Assembly: GCA_017631875.1 (NCBI GenBank)
Contig: JAGBSL010000020.1
Coordinates: 60,796-124,795 of the forward strand
DNA: 64,000 nt
From: Bacteroidales bacterium
GTDB lineage: Bacteria > Bacteroidota > Bacteroidia > Bacteroidales > UBA932
Reading direction: 5' to 3'
Part shown: positions 25,702-34,365 of the stretch, piece by piece
Numbering within the stretch: the first letter of the stretch is position 1
How the letters are laid out: each line of letters opens with the position of its first letter
Notes under the pieces: model-generated
What the model saw: the letters and a program-made list of their open reading frames with translations, nothing else
Database searches by the model: none
What the model was told of the DNA's origin: nothing
Program-made: the position numbers and the translations under genes

Positions 25702-27147
25702 ATGAAAAGAACAATACTATCAATCCTGGCAGTGATGGCCGCGCTTATGTGCGCGGCATCCTGCTCGGATCCTCTCAAAGATGGAGTCGTTGACCTGACT
25801 CCGAACAAGCCGGGCGGCAACACAGAGACGCCTGGTGGCGGAAATGAGGACGGAAAAGATGATGAAGACGGCGGAAATACCGGCAATCAGGATTTTCAGT
25901 ATCCTGCCGGATATAACTTCAACCATCCTTGTGCTCTCGTATCCGCTGAAGACATCGCAAGAGTGAAGGCAAGTGTCGCTGCTGCGAACACTTCGGATCC
26001 TGTGTATGTTTCGTACCAGAACTTCTGCAAGAGCCCTTACTGTGTTGCTTCATACAAGGCAAATCCGGTGGAGACTATCGTCAGAGGTGATGCAACAGGC
26101 ACGGGAGTGAGTGGCGAGAACTATGGAAACATCATGCGTGATGCTTCCGCAGCATACCAGCTTGCACTGCGCTATCATATCTCAGGTGAGACCAAGTATG
26201 CCGATGCCGCTGTGACAATCCTCAACGCATGGGCAGACAAGTGTAAGAAGATCACTGCAAACGACAACAACCAGTACCTCTGTGCTGGATTCCAGGGCTA
26301 TACCCTCGGAAACGCTGCCGAACTGCTCCGCGATTATGCCGGATGGGCATCAAACGACCAGAACGACTTCAAGACATGGCTCAGGAATGTCTGGGTTGCC
26401 AAGAACGAATGGTTTGTCGACAACAAGGGAGGCAGCGGAGTATGTGACCTTCACTATTGGTCAAACTGGGAGCTTGCCAATCTTGCTTCTCTGATGGCAA
26501 TCGGTATCTACCTCGAGGATGTGAACCTGATCAACAAGGTTTACCGCAATTTCCGTGAGGGAACCGGCAGCGGCGCGATCAACAATATGATCCCTTATGA
26601 TCCGATTCCTGATCCGAACGGCCACGGTATGATTGCCCAGAGCATGGAGTCCGGACGTGACCAGGGACACGGAACACTTGTGATTTCCATGTGCGCTGAA
26701 CTCTGCCAGATGGCATGGAATCTCGGAATAGATTTCTGGGGAATGGAGAACAACAAGGTGCTCGCAATGTGTCAGTACACTGCAAAGTACAATGTGAAGC
26801 CTACCGGCACCTATATCTGCGTTTCAATGCCGTTCACTCCATATTCATACTGCAAGCCTGGCTGCGGATGCAACAACCAGTCGCATGGTGCTGAGCACAC
26901 CGTGGTTTCAGAGGCAGGAAGAGGAACAATCCGTCCGGGCTGGGACCTCATCTACTCTCATTACAAGTATGAGAAGAACTGTTCTGCAGATGAGGTTTAT
27001 TATGTGAAGCTTTTTGCAGAGCAGCTCAGATATACAAACGGCAGCCTTACAGGTGACGGTGGATCAGGCGACGCCCGCTATGGCTCTGCCAGCGGTGCCT
27101 TCGACCAGATCGGCTGGGGTACAATGATGTTCTATAAAGGAGAATAA
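25702..27147 (+). CDS. Alginate_lyase-superfamily polysaccharide lyase, PL38-like (copy 1)
   Basis: ATG 25702 directly follows the preceding stop. The 481-residue lipoprotein (Cys21 in CAASC) has a flexible Gly/Asp/Glu/Asn-rich linker (about 35-65) and then a single alpha-toroid domain of the Alginate_lyase (PF05426) superfamily. Likely catalytic positions are His251/Asn255 in HYWSNWELAN, Glu316-Arg319-His323 in ESGRDQGH and a late Tyr/His in SHYKYEKN. The pattern agrees best with family PL38, known to cleave uronate polymers (alginate or glucuronan) by beta-elimination, but family assignment is by memory of motifs only. A second copy overlaps its stop codon. It would cut the backbone of the PUL A polymer at the surface. 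Confidence 0.8.
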   Translation: MKRTILSILAVMAALMCAASCSDPLKDGVVDLTPNKPGGNTETPGGGNEDGKDDEDGGNTGNQDFQYPAGYNFNHPCALVSAEDIARVKASVAAANTSDPVYVSYQNFCKSPYCVASYKANPVETIVRGDATGTGVSGENYGNIMRDASAAYQLALRYHISGETKYADAAVTILNAWADKCKKITANDNNQYLCAGFQGYTLGNAAELLRDYAGWASNDQNDFKTWLRNVWVAKNEWFVDNKGGSGVCDLHYWSNWELANLASLMAIGIYLEDVNLINKVYRNFREGTGSGAINNMIPYDPIPDPNGHGMIAQSMESGRDQGHGTLVISMCAELCQMAWNLGIDFWGMENNKVLAMCQYTAKYNVKPTGTYICVSMPFTPYSYCKPGCGCNNQSHGAEHTVVSEAGRGTIRPGWDLIYSHYKYEKNCSADEVYYVKLFAEQLRYTNGSLTGDGGSGDARYGSASGAFDQIGWGTMMFYKGE

Positions 27148-28349
27148 TGAGAAGATTATTGGTTTATCTGTCAGTGGCCGTGATGTCCGGGGTGATTTCA
27201 TGTTCATGTAATAACCTTAAGCAGGGTAATGTGGATCTTGAACTTCCTGACGACGGAAAGGAGGAAGGTCTGGTCATTCCGGATAAGTTTGTGCATCCGG
27301 GCCTGCTTCATACTGCAGAGGATGTGGAGCGCTGGAAGGAGATAGTTGCAGATCAGGAGCAGCCGGCATATGCCTGCTATGAGAAATTTGCTGCTGATGC
27401 GCACTCGAAGCCCAATTATCCTCTTCATGGTCCTTTCAAGGAAATCTATCGTGGAACCTTTGACGGAAAACAGTCTATACAGGGCAACTATGAGAGCGAT
27501 TTCAATGCCGCTTATCAGAACTCTGTGATGTATGCAGTGACAGGGGATGAGGCCCACGCCTTGAAGGCTGTGGAAATCCTTAATGCCTATGCCAATAATC
27601 TCAAGGCGATTGTCGGCAACGACCAGCCGCTGCTTGCGGGCATCATGGGCGTGAAGTTCATGTATGCTGCAGAGATGATGAGATATCTCTATCCGCAGGG
27701 CATGACAGACGAGTCATTTGCCAGGGTGTGCGCAATGTTCCGCAATGTCTTTGTTCCTGTGCTTGAGGAGTTCATGGCCAAGCCTGCCTATTCGAACGGC
27801 AACTGGGGTGCATCAGTGGGCATGTCATACATTGCAGCAGGAGTACTTTTTGACGATAAGGCTATGTATGAGAAGGGCGTGAAGTTCTACCAGTTCGGCA
27901 ATGACAACGGCACCATCTACAATTACGTTGATGGACAGACCGGACAGTGCCAGGAGAGTGGACGCGACCAGGCTCACACTCAGCTTGGGCTTGCATGTCT
28001 TTCGGTATCATGCGAGATAGCCTGGAACCAGGGCACCGATCTCTATGGAATCGATGACAACCGCCTGATGAAGGGTTTTGAGTACACATCACGTTACAAT
28101 GTCGGTCACAATGACCTCCCATACAGAGTATGGAAGGACGTGACAGGCAAATACTGCAACTGGCAGACCATCTCTGAAGAGAAGAGGGGCCAGTTCCGTC
28201 CGGTGTTTGAAATGCCTTACAACCACTATGTGAACAGGAAGGGCCTTTCAATGCCGAACACTGCCGAGGTGTTGAAAAAGATCCGTCCGGAAGGCTATTA
28301 TTACGAGCATTTCGGTTTCGGCACTTTCCTTTTCAGCGATAAGAAGTAA
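27147..28349 (+). CDS. Alginate_lyase-superfamily polysaccharide lyase, PL38-like (copy 2)
   Basis: The 400-residue lipoprotein (Cys19 in GVISC) is a diverged paralogue of the upstream lyase: its ATG shares one base with that gene's TAA. Asn219-Trp220 (NGNWGAS) and Glu270-Arg273-His277 (ESGRDQAH) line up with the same positions of copy 1. Near the end FEMPYNHYVNRKG carries the Tyr/His expected in the active site. It lacks the long acidic linker of copy 1. The pair may divide surface and periplasmic cleavage, or endo and exo action. It is the last gene of this rightward operon, ending 10 bases from the convergent HTCS gene. Confidence 0.8.
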   Translation: MRRLLVYLSVAVMSGVISCSCNNLKQGNVDLELPDDGKEEGLVIPDKFVHPGLLHTAEDVERWKEIVADQEQPAYACYEKFAADAHSKPNYPLHGPFKEIYRGTFDGKQSIQGNYESDFNAAYQNSVMYAVTGDEAHALKAVEILNAYANNLKAIVGNDQPLLAGIMGVKFMYAAEMMRYLYPQGMTDESFARVCAMFRNVFVPVLEEFMAKPAYSNGNWGASVGMSYIAAGVLFDDKAMYEKGVKFYQFGNDNGTIYNYVDGQTGQCQESGRDQAHTQLGLACLSVSCEIAWNQGTDLYGIDDNRLMKGFEYTSRYNVGHNDLPYRVWKDVTGKYCNWQTISEEKRGQFRPVFEMPYNHYVNRKGLSMPNTAEVLKKIRPEGYYYEHFGFGTFLFSDKK

Positions 28350-28359
28350 CGCCGGGAAA

Positions 28360-31300
28360 TCATCGGTATTGTGACGGGGTAACCCCGAACATCTCCTTGA
28401 AATATTTCGTGAAGTATTTCGGTGTGTTGAATCCCACCATGTCAGATACTTCCGCAACCGTAAGATTTGGGTCGTCCCGCAGCAGCTGGGCGGCCCTTTT
28501 CAGTCTCATTGTGCGGATGAATTCCGACGGTGTCATTCCGGCGATGGACTGCATCTTGCGGTAGAGGTTCATTCTGTGCATTCCGACGTCAGAGGACAGC
28601 TCCTCAACAGAATATTCGGAATTGTCCATGTTCTTCTCGATGCATTGCATGATCCGTGTCATCAGTTTCTGGTCGATTGTCGTGATGGTAACCTCTGCAG
28701 GAGAGATTTCAGCACCTCTTGCAATAGTGTCGATACGCTTCTTTCTGTCTTCTATGAGGTTGCGGACTCTGGCAAGCAGGATGTCCAGCTTGAAAGGCTT
28801 GGTCAGATAGGCGTCTGCACCTGTTTCGTAGCCTTCAAGGCGCACATCTTCGGAAGTCCTTGCGGAAAGAAGTATTACAGGAATGTGTGATGTCTCGATG
28901 TTGTTCTTGATTGCCTTCACTACCTCGAATCCGTCCATGTTCGGCATCATCACGTCGCATATTATGATCTCAGCATTGCAGGTCTTGAGCAATTCAAGAC
29001 ACTGGCGTCCGTCAGCCGCCGGTGTCACATCATATAGCTCGGAAAGTTCTCCTACGAGATATTCCCTGAAGTCTGGATTGTCGTCTACAACCATTACTCG
29101 GGTTCTTCCTTCCGCTTTTTCATCGGTTATTTCTCCTGTTTCTTCGGTCTGCTGTCCGAATGATGTTTCTTCAACGCTGTCAGGTGACAAGGTCATAGGT
29201 ATGTTGACCGTGAATGTCGTTCCCTTTCCCACTTCCGAACTGACGCTGATGCTGCCCGAATGCATCTCCACATACTGCTTCACGATGCTCAGACCGATGC
29301 CTGAACCCGTGCGGAGCTCAATGTTGCCGCTGCGGTAGAAGCGGTCAAACACTTTTCCTATGTCCTTTGCAGGGATGCCTATTCCGGTGTCTGATACGCT
29401 CAGGTGCATCACCCTGTCTTCCGTCTGCGTCAGGCAGACATTTATGAATCCGCCTTCTGGAGTGAATTTAAGGGCGTTTGACAGCAGGTTGTTGACGATC
29501 TTGTGCATCTGCATGCTGTCGAAGACCATCATAGGATGTTCCATTGCGTCTTCAAACGAAAGCATTATATTGCTTCTTTGTGCAGCATCTTTGAATGACA
29601 GCACGATGCCGTTTACAAATTCACTTATGTTGCCGGAGGTGAGACTGAGTTTTTCTCCTCCCATTTCCAGCTTTCTGAAGTCCAGAAGGTGGTTTACCAT
29701 CGACAGGAGCTGGTTGGCGTTGTTGTGCATTGTCTGGAGCTTTGGCAGCAGCGGTGATTCCTGCATCTCCTTCATCACGCTTTCCAGAGGCAGGATGATC
29801 AGCGATAACGGAGTGCGCAGCTCATGCGACACGTTGGTAAAGAACTTGAACTTCATCTGGTCGAGGTTCTCCCTCTGGCGCTGTTTTTCCTTCTCCTTGT
29901 TTTCCTGAATCTTCCTTTTTGTGCGATGCAGCTGCCAGAAGATGAATGCTGCGACAATCGCAAGGAATATGCATACATATAATATATATGCAACGATGCT
30001 CTGGTAGAAAGGAGGGCGTATGACTATGTCTATGCTTGCGGTCTTTCCCCAGTCTGTGTCATTGTTGGCGGCCTTTACCATGAAGGTGTAGCTTCCCGGC
30101 TCCAGATATGTGTACTGAGCGAAGCCGGGGCCTGCAGGAGTGACTGTCCTCCATTCCCTGTCGAAGTTCTCAAGCTTGTAGGAGTAGGTCGTATGACTTG
30201 GATTGGCGTAGTTGAGGTTGGAGAACTCGAATGTGAGGAACGATTCGTCATGTTTGAGTGTGAGTTTTTCGCCCCAGGTCTCGAGGTTCTTGTCGTCCAC
30301 GGTGATTCTTGTCAGAAGCGGGGCGGTGTGCGACCTGTCCTGATACATGTCTTGAGGCACCACTTCGCATATGCCGTGGGCTCCTCCGAAGTAAATGTGG
30401 CCGTTGGTGTGACTGATTGTCGATTTCTGGAAGAATGCACCGGCCTCTACGCCGTCATCCTTTCCGTATGTGGACACGGCGAAAGTATACTTTCCGTCAG
30501 CATTGATAGAAGGCCTTATCCTGGAGACATGGCTGAATGATGCTGCCCAGATGTTTCCTGTCCCGTCTTCGGCTATGCTCATGATGTATCCGGCAGGCAG
30601 GCCGTCTTTGCTGTCGACCTGGTATCTTATTCCGCTGCTCAGGTCAAGCACTCCGACTCCTTCTGTCGTAGCGGTCCACAGCAGTGACCTGTTGTCCAGA
30701 AGTATCTGATTTGTCTGGAGATGGCTGTTTTCCGAGTCCAGATCAGTCAAGATGAGATTGTCATTTATGGAATAGATGAATCTGCCGTTGTCTCCACAGA
30801 TATAAAGTCTTTCTCCGGGTACTTCGCAGATGTCTCTGACAATCATGAACCTCTCCAGTCCGGGATGGCCTTCCCTAAGAAGGGTGATGAATCCGGTGTC
30901 GGGATCGAACCGTCCGACTCCTCCGTAGACAGACACCCAGAACCTTCCTTTGCTGTCTTCATAAAAGGATCTGACACAGTTGAAGTTAGGTTTGGCCTCC
31001 TGGTAGGACATGTCAACAGAGATGTCCTTATATTTGAAGTGAGTGACGCCGCCTCCGTTGATGCAGAACGCTCCGTTGTAGAACGTTCCCACCCATATCC
31101 TGCCTTTGCTGTCCTTATATAGGCTGATGCACAGCTCGTCCTTTAGCTCCTTGTGAGGGACCGTTACCTCTTTCGTACCGGGGTTATATAGCAGGAGTCC
31201 GTGGATTGTGCCGACGTAGATGTTGCCTTTGTCGTCTTCCACCATGCACTTGACGCTCTCGTCGTTCATGTCGCCCATGCTCAGATTGGTGTTGTTGATG

Positions 31301-32337
31301 GTGTTCAGACGTATGATGTCCTTGTTCCAGTAGAGGAGGCCTTCTGAAAGAGTGGCTATCCACACGCCGTTGCGATCGTCTGTGTATATCTTGGAAATGT
31401 CCGTGTGGTGATATATCTTCTTGCCATCGGTGAGCTCCAGATGCGGCAGGCGCAGTGTCCGGAATCCGTCGTCGCTTATTATGGACACTCCTGAGCGTGC
31501 CGTTCCTATCCATATGTCATCCTTCCTGTCGATGGCGATGGTCGTATAAAGGTCACGGCTGTCAGCTGACAGGCTGCTCACATTGCAGAAGGTTCCGTCT
31601 TCGGTGTCATATCTGACAAGATCCTTGTCGAACATCATCCAGATATCTCCGTTGGATGTTATGTCCATGGCCATTCGGCTGGACGATCCGGCTGCAGTCA
31701 TTGTAGGAATGCTCTGCACGGCTCTGAATTCTTCCAGCTGCATGTTATACTCGGCCAGCATTCCGTTCATGGACATCATCCACACTTTATCTCCGTGGCG
31801 TTTCATCTCAATGGGCAGGGTCATCCCTTTTGGGAGGACTTTCGTTGCTACCGGTGTCAGTCGGTCGTATATGCATACCTTGCCGTCTTCGGTAAAGAAC
31901 CAGTATCGGCCCATGTTGTCTATCACCAGATTCTTCACGATGCCGCTCACACCCATTTCTCTCAGCCTGTCGGTGATGTCGTATTCGAATTCTCTGGTCT
32001 TCATGTTGAATACCCATATGTTGTCGCGTGTGGTGCACCATATGATGTCGTCGGTCTCATCATAATATGCGGCATTCTGACCGCTGTATTCCGTATACGG
32101 GATTTCCACAGCGTTATACTTGTAGCTCCGGCAGGATGCTCCGTCATAGAAATTGAGCATAGACGATGTCTGGATGCACATGATTCCGTTCGGAAGCATA
32201 GTCATGTTCCTGACATTGTTGTCAGGCAGTCCGCTGCCTGTGTCAAGCATGCGGAAAAGATATGTCTGTGATTCTGCGGCGTCAAGGACAGTCGTGGCCG
32301 CAAGAAGAGCGGCCAGCAGTGACAGAAGTCGTTTCAT
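28360..32337 (-). CDS. Hybrid two-component system regulator of PUL A (HTCS)
   Basis: The ATG at 32337 (MKRLLSLLAA...) gives 1325 residues with a signal peptide; an upstream TTG at 32358 lies within the promoter and is rejected. The periplasmic part holds two seven-bladed Reg_prop propellers (about 25-690; repeated GNIWMMFDKDL-, GRIWVGTF-type blades) and a Y_Y_Y domain (about 700-765). A membrane helix (about 775-800) follows, then HisKA with phospho-accepting His838 (VSHELRTPL), a HATPase (DTGIGIPAKD, GSGIGLSIV), a receiver with Asp1128 (ICDVMMPNMDG) and a C-terminal AraC-type HTH (about 1225-1325). It should sense an oligosaccharide in the periplasm and activate PUL A promoters. It is divergent from the second GH97 gene. 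Confidence 0.96.
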   Translation of the reverse strand: MKRLLSLLAALLAATTVLDAAESQTYLFRMLDTGSGLPDNNVRNMTMLPNGIMCIQTSSMLNFYDGASCRSYKYNAVEIPYTEYSGQNAAYYDETDDIIWCTTRDNIWVFNMKTREFEYDITDRLREMGVSGIVKNLVIDNMGRYWFFTEDGKVCIYDRLTPVATKVLPKGMTLPIEMKRHGDKVWMMSMNGMLAEYNMQLEEFRAVQSIPTMTAAGSSSRMAMDITSNGDIWMMFDKDLVRYDTEDGTFCNVSSLSADSRDLYTTIAIDRKDDIWIGTARSGVSIISDDGFRTLRLPHLELTDGKKIYHHTDISKIYTDDRNGVWIATLSEGLLYWNKDIIRLNTINNTNLSMGDMNDESVKCMVEDDKGNIYVGTIHGLLLYNPGTKEVTVPHKELKDELCISLYKDSKGRIWVGTFYNGAFCINGGGVTHFKYKDISVDMSYQEAKPNFNCVRSFYEDSKGRFWVSVYGGVGRFDPDTGFITLLREGHPGLERFMIVRDICEVPGERLYICGDNGRFIYSINDNLILTDLDSENSHLQTNQILLDNRSLLWTATTEGVGVLDLSSGIRYQVDSKDGLPAGYIMSIAEDGTGNIWAASFSHVSRIRPSINADGKYTFAVSTYGKDDGVEAGAFFQKSTISHTNGHIYFGGAHGICEVVPQDMYQDRSHTAPLLTRITVDDKNLETWGEKLTLKHDESFLTFEFSNLNYANPSHTTYSYKLENFDREWRTVTPAGPGFAQYTYLEPGSYTFMVKAANNDTDWGKTASIDIVIRPPFYQSIVAYILYVCIFLAIVAAFIFWQLHRTKRKIQENKEKEKQRQRENLDQMKFKFFTNVSHELRTPLSLIILPLESVMKEMQESPLLPKLQTMHNNANQLLSMVNHLLDFRKLEMGGEKLSLTSGNISEFVNGIVLSFKDAAQRSNIMLSFEDAMEHPMMVFDSMQMHKIVNNLLSNALKFTPEGGFINVCLTQTEDRVMHLSVSDTGIGIPAKDIGKVFDRFYRSGNIELRTGSGIGLSIVKQYVEMHSGSISVSSEVGKGTTFTVNIPMTLSPDSVEETSFGQQTEETGEITDEKAEGRTRVMVVDDNPDFREYLVGELSELYDVTPAADGRQCLELLKTCNAEIIICDVMMPNMDGFEVVKAIKNNIETSHIPVILLSARTSEDVRLEGYETGADAYLTKPFKLDILLARVRNLIEDRKKRIDTIARGAEISPAEVTITTIDQKLMTRIMQCIEKNMDNSEYSVEELSSDVGMHRMNLYRKMQSIAGMTPSEFIRTMRLKRAAQLLRDDPNLTVAEVSDMVGFNTPKYFTKYFKEMFGVTPSQYR

Positions 32338-32355
32338 TATGATCAATGTTTTTTT

Positions 32356-32386
32356 CAAAGATAAACCTTTTGAAAAAAAAGTGCAA
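32356..32386 (-). promoter_or_regulatory. Promoter of the HTCS gene
   Basis: On the minus strand TTG (32386-32384), 20 bases, then TATCTTTG (32363-32356), near the Bacteroidota consensus. The ATG at 32337 follows about 18 bases after the -7 box, so the leader is very short. Confidence 0.65.
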
Positions 32387-32439
32387 TTCCGTTGAGTACT
32401 TTTATCCCTTCAAACGATATATATGTAAAAAGGAAGAAA

Positions 32440-34365
32440 ATGAAGCGGATAATAGCGTCCATACTGTTGCTTGCAGCAGCTGCTGCGGCCTCTGCGCAGA
32501 CACTCAGGGTGACTTCTCCTGACGGAAGACAGGAGGCTTCGGTCGACGTCATCAGCAATGGAGGAAATACGGAAATCACATATCGGACATGGTTTGACGG
32601 CCGACCTGTGGTCCTGCCGTCGGTTCTTGATCTGACAATTGACAACCACATCTGGGAGAAGGCCCTTGCAAAGAAGGCCGATCAGGTGGACCGATGGTTT
32701 AACAACCTTGTATATGAGTCACACGAGACATTCTCGAAGGATACTGTATGGAGCAATCCATATGGTGAGCGTTCGCAGGTGCGCGATGCTTACAACGGTG
32801 CAATCCTGCATTTTGTGAAGAGAGACGCCTCAAAGTACAGACTTGACATTGAAATCCGTGCATATGACGAAGGAATCGCCCTCAGGTATTGCCTTCCTAT
32901 GCACCCGGATGCGATATATCACCGCATCCTTGCTGAAAACACAGAGTTTGCCTTCCCTGACGGCACCCAGGCATGGTATACTCAATGGGCACAGGCTCCG
33001 TACGAACTGCTTCCGCTGAATGATTGGCCGGACGAATGCGAAAGACCTCTGACGCTGAAGCTGGCGGATGACCTTTATGCAGCAGTGGGCGAGGCGGCCC
33101 AGATAGACTTTCCTCGCGGCAAGCTCAAGCTCTCTGAAATCAAGGCAAATACTGTGGTCACTGCCCTTAATGACAATGGAACAGACATCGTCACTCCATA
33201 TGCTCTTCCTTGGCGTGTGATCATGGCTTCAGACCGCCTTGGAGGCCTTCTGGAGAATAACGACATATACCTGAACCTCAATGAGGCCTCAGCAATAGCG
33301 GATGAGACATGGGTGCGCCCTGGCAAGATAATGCGTGAGACAAGGCTTACCACAGAGAACTCCATAAAGTGCATTGATTTCTGTGCTGCCCATGACATTG
33401 ACTACATCCTTTATGACTGGAAATGGTATGGCAGGGCTGATGATTTCAATTCCGACGCCGGTAAGGTGGTCGCTCCGATAGACATGAACAAGGTTGTGGA
33501 GTACGGAAAGTCCAAGGGTGTGGGAGTCTGGGTCTACGTAAATCAGCACGCACTGCAGAAGCAGGCGGAAGAGATATTCCCTATCTACAAGGAATGGGGA
33601 TTGGCAGGTATCAAGTTCGGATTCGTGCAGTTCACTTCACAACATTGGGCAGACTGGGTGCACAGGATGGTCCGCCTCGCGGCTGACAACAATCTTATGG
33701 TGAACATCCATGACGAATACCGCCCTACAGGCTATTCAAGGACTTATCCTAATCTTCTGACACAGGAAGGCATCAGAGGAAATGAGGAGTTCCCGTCAGC
33801 GACACACAACACCATTCTTCCGTTTACGAGGATGATCTGCGGTGCCGGAGACTACACCGTGTGCTATTTTGATCCGCGTCTCAAGAACACACATGCGCAT
33901 CAGCTGACCTTCCCGGTCATGTATTTCTCTCCTCTTCAGACGCTTTACTGGTATGACACTCCGGACCGTATCAAGGACGTCCCTGAGCTGGAGTTCTTTG
34001 ACAATGTGCCTGTGGTGTGGGATGAGACAAAAGTAGTTGACGATGCCATCGGTGAGCACGTGGTGATAGCCCGTCGCAGCGGAGCGGAATGGTTTGCCGG
34101 AGCCATAACCAATGATGAAGGACGTCGCCTTTCCGTGGCGACCGGCTTCCTGGAGCAGGATAAGGATTATGTGCTCAGAGTATACACCGACGATCCTTCA
34201 TCTGACTCTCCTACAAAGGTAAAGTGCGCAAGATATATTGTAAAGGGAGGCCAGGTCCTCACATTTGACCTGCAGCCGAAGGGTGGCGCAGCAATGCACT
34301 TCATCCCTGCTGAAAAAGCCGATCTCAAAGCATATAAGAAACTTAAAGTCAGAGATGTCCTGTAA
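32440..34365 (+). CDS. GH97 glycosidase, second copy
   Basis: ATG 32440 follows AAAAAGGAAGAAA, a Shine-Dalgarno-like run; the longer frame from 32392 is rejected. The 641-residue product has a signal peptide (cut at ASA|Q) and the same three-domain GH97 layout as the enzyme at 14852-16768, with long shared blocks (GIKFGFVQ, HDEYRPTGYSRTYPNLLTQEG, RGNEEFP, PLQTLYWYD). Gly394 replaces the Asp of retaining members, and Glu426 is the candidate base, so inversion is likely here too. It lacks the QDFGRLNTQEDAYGVPRSK-like insert seen in the first copy before the HAHQL-type segment. It opens the second rightward operon of PUL A; the GH127 ATG overlaps its stop. Confidence 0.93.
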   Translation: MKRIIASILLLAAAAAASAQTLRVTSPDGRQEASVDVISNGGNTEITYRTWFDGRPVVLPSVLDLTIDNHIWEKALAKKADQVDRWFNNLVYESHETFSKDTVWSNPYGERSQVRDAYNGAILHFVKRDASKYRLDIEIRAYDEGIALRYCLPMHPDAIYHRILAENTEFAFPDGTQAWYTQWAQAPYELLPLNDWPDECERPLTLKLADDLYAAVGEAAQIDFPRGKLKLSEIKANTVVTALNDNGTDIVTPYALPWRVIMASDRLGGLLENNDIYLNLNEASAIADETWVRPGKIMRETRLTTENSIKCIDFCAAHDIDYILYDWKWYGRADDFNSDAGKVVAPIDMNKVVEYGKSKGVGVWVYVNQHALQKQAEEIFPIYKEWGLAGIKFGFVQFTSQHWADWVHRMVRLAADNNLMVNIHDEYRPTGYSRTYPNLLTQEGIRGNEEFPSATHNTILPFTRMICGAGDYTVCYFDPRLKNTHAHQLTFPVMYFSPLQTLYWYDTPDRIKDVPELEFFDNVPVVWDETKVVDDAIGEHVVIARRSGAEWFAGAITNDEGRRLSVATGFLEQDKDYVLRVYTDDPSSDSPTKVKCARYIVKGGQVLTFDLQPKGGAAMHFIPAEKADLKAYKKLKVRDVL

